Shown: piece after piece, positions 48,945-61,916 of the stretch
Layout: each line of letters opens with the position of its first letter
Numbering within the stretch: the first letter of the stretch is position 1
Notes under the pieces: generated by a model
Databases searched by the model: none
The model's input: the letters and a program-made list of their open reading frames with translations, nothing else
Told to the model about the DNA's origin: nothing
Source: Dryococelus australis
Taxonomy: Eukaryota; Arthropoda; Insecta; Phasmatodea; Phasmatidae
Direction: 5' to 3'
DNA: 64,000 nucleotides
Assembly (NCBI GenBank): GCA_029891345.1
Contig: CM056995.1
Span: 216,880,547-216,944,546 of the forward strand
Position numbers and translations under genes: made by a program

Positions 48945-49363
48945 GGTTGTTCACGGTAAAAAGAGCACTTTTGAAAGCCCTGCTTAAAATCTACTTGTAT
49001 ACACGTTTTGTGTTCTTCCGCCTTATGTAAAATTAATATTCCCATCGGACTCATAGCTTTATTGATGCGTCGGTTAAGTGAAACTGTGAAATTATTAGAA
49101 AAGTAAATATTGTACAAATCTGCTCATGTTTACACTTCCATGCACTAAAAAATACCGAAAGCTAGAGGAATAATTTAATTATCACAAGTGGTTACCTAAC
49201 ATTTTTTCTTAGGCGTTAAGATATGGAACTACTTTCCCTTGCATTGTTACCAACTTTACTGGGCACATGTCACTCACTGCGCCCGTTAAAATATATGCAG
49301 GTAGAGGTAGTCACTTTTATTCTAAGGTTGATTTCAAAAGTGCCTACTTTATCGTGAACAGCC
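48945..49363 (+). mobile_element. TIR MITE family, subfamily A, copy 7
   Basis: Ends GGTTGTTCACGGTAAAAAGA and CTTTATCGTGAACAGCC, with full-length core. It lies 130 bp after subfamily C copy 2, in the same orientation. Confidence 0.87.
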
Positions 49364-49763
49364 TTTACTGTATTTTAATCTCATGATAGGTTAATTATTT
49401 TCTTTACGTGAATTAATTAACAATTACATGATTCACTGAATAATCTTGCAACATGTTTGACGATTAGAGATCCGGAAATTTCGCGATTTGATATGAGGAC
49501 AGGCTAGACTTCAAATCCGTTCACATTTGACTTTCTGTCTCAATTGGATCGCAGTCTGTAAGACACCCTGGATGAATTTGGCCCAATAACTAACCTGCAA
49601 GGAAACTAAGACCAGATAGCGTTCTAGCAGGTCTGCGATAAAACCCGGGCATCAGCCAATAAGCAACTAACTGAGGCTCGGGTGTACAAAGGAATGTACA
49701 GTTTAGCTGTTTGCCAAATGAATCGGCGAAATTTACGGGCGTCTAATGACGAGGTGCATAATA

Positions 49764-50066
49764 TCTCGTGTAGAAAATTCTCCTAGTAGCTATCTTAAGA
49801 AAAATTGTTTCAATTTACGATTTTAATGAAAAGGATCATTCTGGTTTTATATTTATATTATTTTTATTTTTAATGTAAATAACAGGTTTTTGGGCATATA
49901 GACCAATTTTTATACAAATTCAAGTTTGAAACTTGAGTTTTGGTCCCTTACGAGTTGTGTTACACTCGTAATAAAAATATTTCTCCTTGTATACCTCGTT
50001 GTCACGTCTGAAATTTTTGAGAAATAAAAACAACGATTTCCTCGGAATTGAACATTCTACACGAGA
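49764..50066. repeat. Terminal-inverted segment CTCGTGTAGAA...TTCTACACGAG
   Basis: CTCGTGTAGAAAATTC at 49765 and GAACATTCTACACGAG at 50050 are inverted repeats (two mismatches in about 16), bounding 303 bp. A TATA-like GTATATAAATTGCAGG follows 8 bp outside. It could be a small MITE, or an LTR-like segment with TGTAGAA/TTCTACA ends. Confidence 0.4.
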
Positions 50067-53015
50067 GTAACGGAAGGTATATAAATTGCAGGAGCCACAC
50101 GACGCAAGTCAGAGAAGTAGTGGGAGGGAGCGAGAGAGAGAGAGATAGATAGCTACTGTATTGTTGCTGTCGTTGATTATGACATCCGCAAGAGGGTGCG
50201 AAGACACTAACAATCCGCCGCTCGTCGCAATTACAGATATTCTGTGTGAAGTGAACCTCTTAAAACACTAATAATATTCAATCAAAACTACGTACTTGAT
50301 TAATTTCACAGTTTATGATTTCTTTCACGTAATTTTCCCTTCCTTAGAAAAAATGATGGCTTCTGGTGCGATCACACCACTCGAACTAACATTCCGCCTT
50401 ACCAGCGAAGATTCACCGTCATTGCAGTAAGAATGATCCTATGTTTGCTCGTCAACTATAACGTATCCTTTGCATTATTTGGTGATTTAATGACACTATC
50501 TTTACCTTGTCTTAAAACAAGTGTCCCTCAAGTGTGCATGAGACATTATTAACTCAAAACACCTTTAATAAACTACGCAGATCTTTGGAAGTCACTATGT
50601 ATATAAAAACTAATATAATTCAGTGCTATATTTTTGTCAATGTGATGAGCGAGTATTTGACATAGTTAAATATATGTAAATAACCTTCATTCATCTATAT
50701 TTCCAGGTTATGTCGGCTTCTTCAGTCTACTACTTTTCTCATTGGCTAAAGTTAACAGTTGCCAGATCAGTCATAAAATGCAAAACTTATTTTCTATTTT
50801 CCGTGTACTTAACGAGTAATATGTTCAAGTCTTAATACTTCAATATTTAATTGTAATCACACCTTCAAAACGGCCTTTCTCAAGGGACACAAGGAAACAC
50901 ACATATATGGCCCATTATTTCTGCTCCCACTGTAACTGCATGAATACGATTAACAAATAATATCGCAAGTTAGTGTGGTTGGTTACACAACAGCAGAATT
51001 CTCAAGAAGTTTGATAGTGGAATAATTGCATCGTGGAAGAAGTCGGATGACAAAGAATGTTTAATATTCCGTTTCCGACAGGTACTAACACTCGCCACCG
51101 GGCCGTGAAATTTCAGAAGAGCAAGGCAATGAAAAAAAATTGCTCGCAGCATTACGCTTGGCAACTGAACAAATGACAGCTTCTGCAGTGTCATGGTCTC
51201 CCTGCAGTTGGTTGGAAGGAAGGCGTCCTTTCGTCCCAAGTGTCGTGACCAAGGAGGATGTAAGACTAAGGCAGGATTTACTACAACAGCCCGTCACGCC
51301 CGTTCGTCGTACGTTCGTCCGTCTCCCAGCCGAGCGATTTACAATCAAACTTCCTACGTCCGTCGTACGTTCATTGCTGCAAACTAATAAAAATAAAACT
51401 GTTTACAAATAGAAAAAAATTCTCTATAAAAAGGGAAAACATTTTGCGGTGTTGCGTTTCTAAGTACCTAAACAACCATGCACGTACATAACAGAAACTA
51501 ATCGAGGGGAAAAAAATTGTAAACAGCATATAAAGCATAATTTTATTTTTTTTACTCTTGCACAAAAGGAGCTCGTGTTTCCAAACGTAATTATCAGTTA
51601 TTAATTGTCAGGAAAAATGCAACTTAAATCCATTTTACAGTTACATAAACAGCCAAAACAAAACCCTGCACACACTACACAGCCTTGTAAATAACTCAGG
51701 ATGAACGAGTAATAAAACGTACAAGTTTAGAAGATTAATGGCCACCTCTGATTGGCTGTTGGTCACGTGATTGACGGACGGATGGACGCGACGGGTATTT
51801 GTAAATCCTGCATAACTGGAGAGGACGTGGATAGGGTTGGGGTGGAGCCAGAAGGAGGTGAATATGGGATGAAAACGGAGAAAAGAGCGAATTTGTGGCA
51901 AACACAGTTACTTTGTCCTTGCATCTTGAATAGCATGGTCATTTACTGCACCACGTACGGCTGTAAAAATCGTTTGGATTCCAAACCATATGATGCCACT
52001 TTTCACACATTCTATTGTTCGTTTTTTGGCGTAAAACAAACGACTTGAAAATATACACCATTCAGTTGGTTTGTGTGATATGTTATTTATCACATTGCTG
52101 TTTTAAAATCGAATCAAATTCAAATTAAATCGAATTTTGTAATGTTTGACAAAAAAACTGAATAAATCTAATTAACGGAAATAAAACCAAATGCTTGGTA
52201 TTTCTGTCAATTCATTGCTTCATTTATGGATTTCCTAAACGTGAGGATTAACGGCAGCTCTGCGAATACTCACTAAATGAAAAAACTAGAGAACAATTCC
52301 ATATCTCTCATTATGTACAGCTGAGTGGAACTCGTATTTAATTAAAAGCTGGAGCCATCCCTCCAATTTTTTTCACTATTCCTTAACTCAAATATGTGTG
52401 GTAGCTGTGCCAATATCTGCAGTATTATTATGACTATAGTTACAACATCAATAATGGTTTTACAATATTTGTATAACAAACCTGATAAATGAGATAGTGA
52501 TAATTTTGTGTAAGTTATCAAGATGTAAGCACTCATAAATTAACGTATACATAAAAATTCAAAGATTATAAGTTTATCTTACCACTTTCACTTAGTTTGT
52601 ACTCATATATATTTACATTTATTTTATAAATTAATGTATCCACAGATTTTCATACATTACTTTCCTTCCAGCACCCTAGTGAGTTCTTTGGATGTAGCTT
52701 AATATGGTATGTTATGTAACCAATATATCGATCAGCTGAAGGGGAATAAGCTGCCAAAGTTACCAGATATTGCTATGCAGATTACTGCAAACATCTTCCT
52801 CGTGTATTTCACGACTGAGGTAGTGATCCATTGCAATATCGTGCCGTTTTGCATCGGTTTTACCCAAGTAGTAAACAACAAGCAGATAAAAGTTGGCCGA
52901 CTGTTGGGACGGGTGGTACATGCTCGCCCACATGAATGTAAGTGTTTCCTTATGTGATATGCAATAATACCACGTGAACAATAGTGACTGTATTTTCTTG
53001 GGAAGTATTTTTGAT
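50067..53015 (+). other. Stretch without recognised gene
   Basis: Contains a GAGA run near 50130. At 51290-51370 a short motif (CGTCGTACGTTC) is repeated twice. No supported coding region. Confidence 0.4.
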
Positions 53016-53570
53016 GTGGGCCATTAAACACAACATGATTGACAGAATTTAATGTATGGCCCACAAGGAAACATCAGTGAATCACCCACTGGCATCTTAG
53101 AACACGTGGAAAACATGTGGCTGATGTATGCCAAAGTGCATGAAAATAAGATAATTTTTCCATATAAAACTCTCATGTGGTAGACAGGTTCAATTCTGAT
53201 AGTTGCGCATCATTATGTGGCCAATTACGGGCCACTTATCACAAAATGACTGACGGAATTCCTTATGTGGCCCACACGCAAACATCAGTGAAACACCCTC
53301 AGGCATATTAGAGTATGTAAATAACGTGTGGCTGATGTATGCCAAAGAGTATGATTATAAGATCATGTTTGCGCATAAAGCCCTCGCGTGGTAGAATGGA
53401 TAATTTCTGATAGTTGGGCATCATCATGTGGGAAATTGTGGGCCATTTAACACAAAATGACTCACGGAATTTCATATATGGCGGACAAGCAAATGTCTGT
53501 GAAACACCCACAGGCATCTTAGAGTATGTAGAGAATATGTGGGTGATGTTTGCCAAAGAGTACATGCCAC
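53016..53570 (+). repeat. Tandem array with exact 211-bp period
   Basis: AAACATCAGTGAA(A/T)CACCC at 53069, 53280 and (diverged) 53491; GCCAAAG at 53130, 53341 and 53552; GGGCCA.TTA.CACAA.ATGA at 53018, 53229 and 53440. All spacings are 211. About 2.6 units, roughly 75-80% identical by eye. Confidence 0.85.
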
Positions 53571-53991
53571 CTTTTGTGGTATGCCAACTGTTCCTTATTA
53601 CTGAGGAAATATGATCAGCAAGCTTATGTTCCACTTATGGCATACCGACTATATGTTGTTGTGCAGTAGCAAATAGCATACGCGTATTCAATTTATTTTT
53701 TTATTTCATGTATATATGAAGTAAAATTATCACGTCGTATTGCTTGTAATAGTAAAAAATAGTTTTTATACTAGAAATCTGCGAAGCATAACACGCAAAA
53801 CTAAATTAAAAATTTTGCATTTTTAATTCTACCTGAAAGTAGTCTGAAACTAAAATACTAGTCTTTTAAACAAAACACATAAATCCCAGTATTTACTCGT
53901 GAGTTCGCATTATCTATATAGCAAAGCTAATAATGCATTATGTATGTGCAATAAGTAACCATATTTAGTTTGAAAATTTGTATATGAATAC

Positions 53992-54060
53992 CTAGTAGAA
54001 TAGTTGATAGCATACTTGACTGTGGACTACAGGGTTGTGAGTTCAATTCCAGGTATCGCC
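53992..54060 (+). repeat. tRNA-like relic (SINE head)
   Basis: TAGTAGAATAGTTGATAGCA (A-box/D-arm-like), then GTGAGTTCAATTCCAGG (B box/T-arm) 45 bases later. Stems are poor; probably a SINE head, not a tRNA gene. Confidence 0.4.
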
Positions 54061-54263
54061 AAAGAAATATGCTAATTGTGAAATAAAGCAAGAAATTACA
54101 CTTATGGTATACATCAATTTTATTTAGGTTGGACACGATTATTTTTTGGTTTTGAAAATGGATGGCAAACTGCGTCTATGTGGGCCACAAGTGGCAAAAT
54201 AGCTGGGCCACAAGTGGCTTACCAACAGTTAGCTAACGACATGTGGTTTTCTTACGGCAGGTC

Positions 54264-54543
54264 AGTGGCCCGCTTGTGGTTGACTTACAGGCAACTCTTG
54301 TTTTCCCAGACATCAGCCAACAGTTCGTCAAGAAGTGGCCCGCTTGTGGTTGACTTATGGGCAACTCTTGTTTTCCCAGACATCAGCCAACAGTTCGTCA
54401 AGAAGTGGCCCGTTTGTGGTTGACTTATGGGCATCTCTTGGTTTGCCAGACATCAGCCGACAGTACATCCAGAAGAGGCCCTCTTGTGGTTAACTTACGG
54501 GGAATTCTAGTTTTGCCAGACATCTGCTGGCAGTTAAATACCC
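54264..54543 (+). repeat. 70-bp minisatellite, four units
   Basis: Units start with AGTGGCCCGCTTGTGG at 54264, 54334, 54404 and 54474 (last AGAGGCCCTC...), period exactly 70. The first two units differ at about two positions; the last two are more diverged. Because 70 is not a multiple of 3, the open frames crossing it (54178-54423, 54357-54725) cannot be repeat proteins. Confidence 0.93.
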
Positions 54544-56214
54544 GTTTGTGGCACACGCGTAAACACATCATACCTCAGTCATCATTCATCATTAGTGCCA
54601 CATGCATCTGCGGGTGCATTCCGCTTCTTGAATGCCTGTGGATGTCGCATGTAGGCTGCTTGTTCACAATCAGATCTGCACATGAGGGCCAACTATATTT
54701 TACTACTTGGGTAATTCATCATTAGCGTTAAGCTCAAGTCGCGTTTAGCATATTAATTACAACCAGTTTTGATATAATAGATTTGATATAATAAATGTAT
54801 TTCTTATTTCATAGAAGTTTTCTGCATTTTCTATTGGTTCTGTAAAAAGCCTGCGGAGTTTGGTGTAGCTATTTACGTTTAAAAATTGCCTTACAATGCT
54901 TATTTTGCTCCACCATAGATGTGCTTTTTACAACAAAAATGGAGTAAACTTTCCACCGTACTACATGATCGAAGATCTTTTCCACATAAGCAGGTGTGAA
55001 AATGAATAAGTTTATGCTTTGTCAGAATGTTCATAACACGATCAGAGTTATTGTAAGCTATAGGTTACATACACTTTGACTGAGTAAAGCAAACTAACAG
55101 GAAATTTAAAAAAAAATTGTTGTAAAAATACCAAGGATATCGTACAAATGATAAACAACTGTTAAATAATGGTAAACAACAATTTTCAACATCAATAATT
55201 GAAAAAATACTGGCAGAAAAAAATAAATTTAAGACAAAAATAACTATAGTTCCGAAGTCACACGGATCACAGAATTACATCATTCAAACAATTTCAGCTC
55301 TTTGCATAAATAGCGAAGATTGTCCTATCACAGATGCTTCCTGATCAAAGTAAAATGCGTGTCTAAGTAAACTAGAATGGTATTTCTTCTGTGTTGTGCT
55401 TCGACTACCTACTTTGAAGTAAATGAAAAGTGATGGCTGAAGATGAGATTTTCTGCCTACCTGAACTATTTAAAAAATCAAGGTCAATTGGAGATATAAT
55501 TTGGACTGCCCCAGTCAAATTAAGCTTAACTTATTCAGTTTAAAAAAATAACAATATTAGTAAGGGACGGAAGCAATTATAATTAGTTACGGGAGTATGT
55601 TTTGGTTAGGATTTCATATTTTGCATTCATATACAGAGGTGTAGGAACGTATTTCACTTTGGTAATTATTTAATGGGATATCTTTGAATATGCTGCCACA
55701 ACATATTCATAACCATAAGTTCATTATGCTTTTAGTGTAACCGCACTCCTAAGACTAAATAGAAATGTGTAGTTGCCGCTGCCATGAGAAGCTAAAATAT
55801 TTCTCAATTTTAACACGCCGGCAATAGATACGCACGAGGAGAAATTCTTTGAGAGAAGCTTATTAGATATTTGATTCCTTCTCTTCAATTTATACGTTTC
55901 TTTCTCCTAGATAACTTTAAAAACAAAAACGTTTCCACGGTGATACTTTTTCTTCTGTGCATTTGCGTAAATTATATGCAGTATTAAATTTTAAGTTTTT
56001 CAAAATAAAAGTATTTCCAATTTAGAAAGGGTAATTACGGATTCGTTGGCAGAAAGGTTTGTAAATTCGCCGGAAAATATTTCAAGTGATTTAGTTGAAT
56101 TGTTTTTTTAGTGGTGGCGAGTTTATTTCGAAATATTTTTCGGCAGTGCAAGGCCAACTATGGCCGTTTTTGCTTTCTTCCAGCATAGGGATCTGGGAGT
56201 AAACGCCGATATAT
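54544..56214 (+). other. Stretch without recognised gene
   Basis: AT-rich; nothing supported. Confidence 0.5.
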
Positions 56215-56625
56215 GCTGTTCACGATAAATTGAGCACTTTTGAAAGCACTGCTTAAGATCTACTTGGATTCACGTTGTGTGTTTTCCCGCCTTATGTAAA
56301 ATTAACTTTGCCATGCGCCTCCAAATTTTATTTATGCGTCAGTCAAATGAAACTGTAAAATTATTAGGAAAGTATATGTATAAATCTGCTCATTTTTACA
56401 CTTATATGCAATTAGAAAGCAGAATGGGGAAGAAATAATTATGTTATCACAAATGGTTACTTAGCACTTTTTATTCGACGTTAAGATGTGGAATTACTTT
56501 CCGTCCTTCGTTACCAACTTTAATGAGCGAATGTCACTCAGTACGCCCATTAAAATATATGCAGGCAGGGACAGTGACTTTTTTCTAAGGTTGATTTCAA
56601 ATATGCTCATTTTATCGTGAACAGG
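56215..56625 (+). mobile_element. TIR MITE family, subfamily A, copy 8
   Basis: Ends TGCTGTTCACGATAAATTGA and TTTTATCGTGAACAG, with the complete A core. Confidence 0.85.
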
Positions 56626-57539
56626 ATTCAGCCAGCTTCACTCCGCTTTGCAGCCTGCCCTATACCATGTCCTCTCAAGGTGTGTAACTATATCCATCCT
56701 CCTTGGACATAACAGTATCATGTCCCAATACACGAGACAGTTCACATTACATGACTCCAGAATTACCAGACGATTTATGTGCAGCACCTTCCTGGCAAAG
56801 TGGCCCTCTGGATCAGCGTTTCCACCTCTCGATCTAAACTGAGGTGGTCTTTAACAGATGGTCGAGCCTCTACCTTTCGTATACATGTACTAGACTACCT
56901 GCATAGTAACTTGGGCCGACAGACGGTGCCCATAATGTGGACTGTTGGGCTAATGAGCACTCAAGCTGTTGAGGTCTAAGGAATTGATTTCAATGCGAAG
57001 AAATTCAACCACCATGACAGAGAACATTCCACCGTAAAACCTAGTAGTACTGTGGAAACATGCGATTATCGAAGTATAATTTGAGAGGGGAGTCGTTGTG
57101 GCCTTGGTTTAATATTCCGCACCTTGGAGGAGACATTGAGGGAAAACCCATTCCCAATTATGGGTTGAAGTAGAAAGCGTGCGTCAGATTTAGAAATGTA
57201 GGCCGTCACATGGCTCATGGGAGGTCATAACAGAGTACGGATTACCAAAGAAAAAATTAGATAAATATTTTGTGTGACAAGGATCCGACACAGCTACGAT
57301 GTACTTTTATTCTTATAATCGTTGTAAGGAAATTCAAAAATTGGTTCAATGTTAGAAGAGGCCAAAACAAATATTAAACAACCATAGATGGAAAACTGAC
57401 AATTGAGGTATATTTTGACGTGGATGAGAATGAAACCAATACATTTGAATTTAATTGTAATCCTTTACAAAAATTGTTCTAAAGCGCTGCCTTCATCTTC
57501 AATAAAAACTCTGCAACGACTTTCCATTGGCTGTCGCAC
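56626..57539 (+). other. Stretch without recognised gene
   Basis: Two short plus-strand frames (56648-56842, 56779-56979) have protein-like composition but no recognised motif. 57090-57200 faintly resembles a SINE body. Confidence 0.35.
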
Positions 57540-58540
57540 GTGACCAACGACCTCAGAGATGAGTTGTGGAAAGTAAGCAGCTGCAACTACCTGAACGACG
57601 AGCTCGTCATTCGATTAAACTGGAGTCCCATACTCCCTCCCTTCAAGGGGCTGCACACAAGATAGTCAAGTGGGGCGAGGCCATGCAATGTGTCCACCAC
57701 GGCCAACCCAATGTTCACCACTGAATCTGCGGTCCAAATGTTCTCGGACGTCACGAAAGGAATAAGCAGTTGCGCCATCATGTTGAAGCCAAAACAGATG
57801 TCGAATATCAAGAGAAACATCTTTGAGAAGCTCAGGCATTATGTTCTCCAGAAGCTGCATGCACACGTTACTATCGAGACGTAATGGAAGCATGTACGGC
57901 TCAAACAAATTATTCATAAAAGACCTGCCCACTTGTTGAAAGCAAAATTTTGTTGATGGGAATGGGCGAAGCTGGTACGAATGTTTTCATCTGCCCACAG
58001 GAGTTGATTGTGTAAATCGACTATACCATCTCGGGTAAACGATACTTGGTCGATGAACAACACTAAGTGTCGAAAACAAGGTTCAGTAAAGCATCTCTGT
58101 AGGTGCCATTGACGAAACTCAGCCCAGTGAGGATAGTCGTTCGGTTGGAAGACGTGCATCCCTTGCAGATGAAATGTCCACGCCACACATGCCAAACAGT
58201 CATTTGGTCAGAATTTACACGACGTGAGCTTGTTGATAGATTGTTCTCGGCCTTTTCGAACAACTCCCCATAAAACTCGGGTGTGACGGCCAGCGTCGAG
58301 TCTGTGGACCTAAAAATGAACATTACTAAATTGATGCTGCGCAGAAAAATATTGGTAATAAACCTTGACCACGAGCACCCAGTTTGACAAACTTCTGTGC
58401 AATGCACCGGTTTCGCACATGCGGCGACCAATCACCACAAATGTTCGATGGTTTGGCACACAACATCCAAGACAGCACTCCGCATAAAGACATGCAGCAG
58501 CTCTTGAATTACCATCGCATGCAACATAAACCAAGTACAC
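57540..58540 (-). pseudogene. mariner-family transposase pseudogene
   Basis: Nearly the full length is represented in several frames. N-terminal MYLVYVACDGNSRAAACLYA is the helix-turn-helix start typical of an insect mariner group. Then VNSDQMTVWHVW, FHLQGMHVFQPNDYPHW, HLVLFIDQVSFTRDG (first Asp), WADENIRTSFAHSHQQNF, LFWLQHDGATAYSF (second Asp), WVGRGGHIAWPRP and PLDYLVC (third Asp position). At least four frame breaks. No TIRs identified. Confidence 0.85.
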
Positions 58541-59356
58541 GTATGTTTATTAAACCCTTGCATACTATTCCATTGCTCTACTTTAAACTCGTGACGACTT
58601 ACTGGCTGAATGTTGTCACAGCACAGACCTGAATTGGAAACAGGCTACGAAATTTTGTATACCATTCCATCACTCAGCTTCAAACGTACGATAAACTACT
58701 GCATGGTGTCATGCCATAAAAATTGCACTTTGACGTAAAGGTGTGTTAAACGGAGTACCTATGTAACAACGATAGTTATTCAACAAAATAATTTTATTGT
58801 GGTCTCATCTGTTATGCCTGGACCTTTGAGTACTCACATATTTTACACCCGATTCTTTGAAACGTAATCTTTAGGAAAACAACATGTATTGACTTTTAAA
58901 AATCAGTTATGAGTAAGACAGCAAGCAAACAAATATAGAAACATAAATAAAATGATAATTTCTGACTTAATTTCATTGGAAATGGGTATGAAGTATAACT
59001 GTGTGTTGGTAAACTAGACAAAAAAAAATATGCTGTATAGTAGCGATATTGGGTATCGCTGCTCTCGTTACCAACTCCACACATACACAGTGACACTAGA
59101 ATTGAAACAGTAAAAATGACAGCAAAATAATAATATTTGGTGAAAATAAAATAGTCTTATTTTAGGGGGTTTAGATAATTTGCGGGAATTGTTACTTGCA
59201 GGCGCACTGATTCGTAATTCATACTATGGATTTTGTAAACAGCAGCTGTGTAATATTTTGAAGCATTGTTATTCCATTGGCTAAAAGGGTGACGAAAGTA
59301 CTACAGAAATCATATACTACCATGAAATATGCAAAGCAAGTATGTGTGTATATATA
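58541..59356 (+). other. Stretch without recognised gene
   Basis: AT-rich, no supported frame or element. Confidence 0.5.
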
Positions 59357-60549
59357 CACTGACATGATAAAAGTCATGGTATACCCGTCTAATAACGTGT
59401 AGGGCTCCCTCCAGGCCGAATAAGTGCAGTAACTCTATGTGGCATGGACTCCACAAGTGTACGGAAGCCACCTGGAGAAATGGTAAGCAATGCTGCTTGA
59501 AGAGCTGCCCAAAGTTCCCTGGTATTGCTACGTGCAGCTTCTTAGGTCGCATAAATGCTCGATTGGGTTCGTGTCGGGGGAACGTGCTGGCCACTCCTTT
59601 CGCTGGAATTCTCCAGAATGCTCTACGAACCAGTACTGGATATCCACAGCCCGATGAGACGGCGTATTATCCTTTGGAACATCTCATCATTGTCAGGAAA
59701 GCTGAAGTCCATAAACGGTTACAAATGGTCACCAAGGAGGGTTTTGTAGCACTACCATTGAGTTTTGTGGGTACATGGACAAGTGGACCCAACCCACACC
59801 ATGAGAACACAACCCACACCATTACGGAACCACCTCCGACCTGCACGGTGCCTTGTTGACAACTGGGATCCATGGTCTCATTGGGTTTGCGCTATACTCG
59901 AACCCTGCCATCAGCCTGAAACAACCTGTATCGTGATTCATCGGACCATACCACATGCTTCCAGTCCTCCAGGGTCCAATTAGCAGCGTCACGAGCCCAA
60001 GTGAGGCGTTGTACCCGGTGTCGCGCTGTTGACATGGGCACTCTGCGGATCTTCTTCTTATTTGTCCCATGGAAGCTAATGCACGTTGCACAGATCTGTT
60101 AGATACACATCTGACACCTCCTGCATTGAACGTGTCTGAGATCTGAGAAAATGTTCCTGCTCTGTTAGCATTGACAATTCTACCCAACCTCCGCCGGTGA
60201 CGATCATCAAGTAAATTTTAACGGTCACTGTGTTGTCCATGGTGGATCGTAATGCCTTAATTGTGATATTATCTGTACACATTAGACACCGTGGATTGAG
60301 GAATACTGAAAGTCTCCACAACTTCTGAAATTGTAATTCCCATCCTTCTGGTGCCCACAAGCATGCCCCATTATAACTCTCATAACTTAAGTATCCTTGC
60401 CATGAGCATGTAAACAACAGTTAATTCGAATGTCACGACCACCTGTTCATAACTGAGACCAGTTTAGGCCGTGCAACATCGTTCTGCAGAGGTGGCGCCA
60501 CGAGTCATTCACTTACATAGTGCTATCCCATGACTTTTGACATTTCAGG
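59357..60549 (-). mobile_element. Near full-length Tc1-like transposon (degenerate)
   Basis: TIRs CACTGACATGATAAAAGTCA (left) and, inverted, CCTGAAATGTCAAAAGTCATGG (right) lie in TA-repeat surroundings, giving about 1.19 kb. Minus-strand transposase blocks: GRIVNANRAGTFSQISDTFN and VRCVSNRSVQRAL (paired-like DNA-binding part), EDWKHVVWSDESRYRLFQAD (first Asp), GGGSVMVWVVFSW, KDNTPSH (second Asp), and SPDTNPIEHLCDL (Glu). All three catalytic residues survive but lie in different frames with stops, so no active enzyme is encoded. Confidence 0.88.
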
Positions 60550-60729
60550 ATATATATATACACATATACACGTGCTATGCTTTTGTGTACCATTTGTGGG
60601 CAATCACGGGAACCGCGCGCATGACCTAGTCAGACAATCAGCAGGTGCAGCTGCCATTCAAAATTAGTGTTTTGGCTGCTACTGTGTCCGGAGGACGAAT
60701 AAGGCAATGTAACACCTTTAAGATTCAAT

Positions 60730-61196
60730 CAATCGGATGAGTTCACAAGAGGTTTTATCGTTGGTATCCGTACTACCGATTGGCCGTTGCACCATGTTGC
60801 GGAAGAAATACATCGTGATTCCGCAACCATCGGTCGCATTTGGTGACAGTTGTCCCAGGAAGGGATTGTGTGTGGTCGTACTGGGTCAAAAGCTCAAAGA
60901 GGGACATCAGAACGTACAACTCACAACTGGCGACAGTTTGCAAAGTGTGTAGGGTGGCCTGGATTTCCTGGTGCCAACACAAGCAGTGTCGCGCCGATTG
61001 TCTGAGGCAGATTTGTTCGCATATTGTGGTACTGTGGGATGCGATAAGAGATCGGTTGACTACCCTGTCACCCGCACGAAATGAAGATGAACTGTGGACT
61101 CGGATCGACAACACAGGGTCCTCGATAACCCAGGACATTATTCGCACATGCATCGAACGTCGCCACTTCGGGTATCGCAATGTGTCGCCAAAATAA
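60730..61196 (+). pseudogene. Internally deleted Tc1-like transposase relic
   Basis: Plus strand: FIVGIRTTDWPLHHVAEEIH and DSATIGRIW, the N-terminal helix-turn-helix. Then GRTGSKAQRGTSER, and after a jump SPARNEDELWTRID with ITQDIIRTCIERR, the C-terminal end. The whole catalytic core between them is absent. A different Tc1 group from its neighbours. Confidence 0.6.
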
Positions 61197-61916
61197 ACGT
61201 TCCACTACTTAGTGATTAGCATGTGTTTTAGACTACTCGAGCCTTGCCTGTATGTCAAAAAAAATGTTTTTGTGCCTGTTTGGCTCTTTATGCATACAGT
61301 TCGGCATGTTTTTGAGCATTCCTTCATGGCATGGCGTTTCCTTTGTCAGGCAGTGCATATTGTTAAAATACCGCACATCACATATTCCGTTATAATAAAT
61401 TCCCTTTGGATAATACTTTAGGTAAAATACTCTAATAAACGACTATTGACATTATAAATGGTGACTATGCGATTTTTTCGTGGTGCCTTTTGAAGAGCCA
61501 AGTCACACTTTGTTGATGTTTATTCCTCAAATAAAACTCTGTTTTATATGCACAGATGAGACCACCTACGTAGTATAATGGTTAGCACAGTTGCCTCTGG
61601 ACCTCCAAAGTTGCCTTGAGAGCTACAACGTGACGTTACCTAAACTTAGTTTTATTCATCCATAGCCTGTGTAGTACGTGTGCAGTGCGTTGTAGTGTTG
61701 TGCTGGGCAGCTAAATCAGAATCCTGTGTCGGTGTGAGTATGCTAACAGAATTGAGAGAAAAGGCTTTTGTGCAGAATTTGCCGATTTTTTGCGGGATAA
61801 AGACATGCTAAATGAGTTGTTAGAAAGTAGTTAATGAAGTGAAGGCGATGATAAATTCTCCAGTTTACATAACGTAATATGTATATATAATCCTTCGACT
61901 GTTCATCAACATGTAA
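61197..61916 (+). other. Spacer between Tc1 relics
   Basis: AT-rich. Near 61573 TAGTATAATGGTTAGCAC resembles a tRNA A-box region, without a clear B box. Confidence 0.4.

Noticed and set aside
57090-57200. Possible SINE body with GGGAAAACCCATTCCC
   Set aside because: Only a vague resemblance to a common insect SINE; no A/B boxes or tail found.
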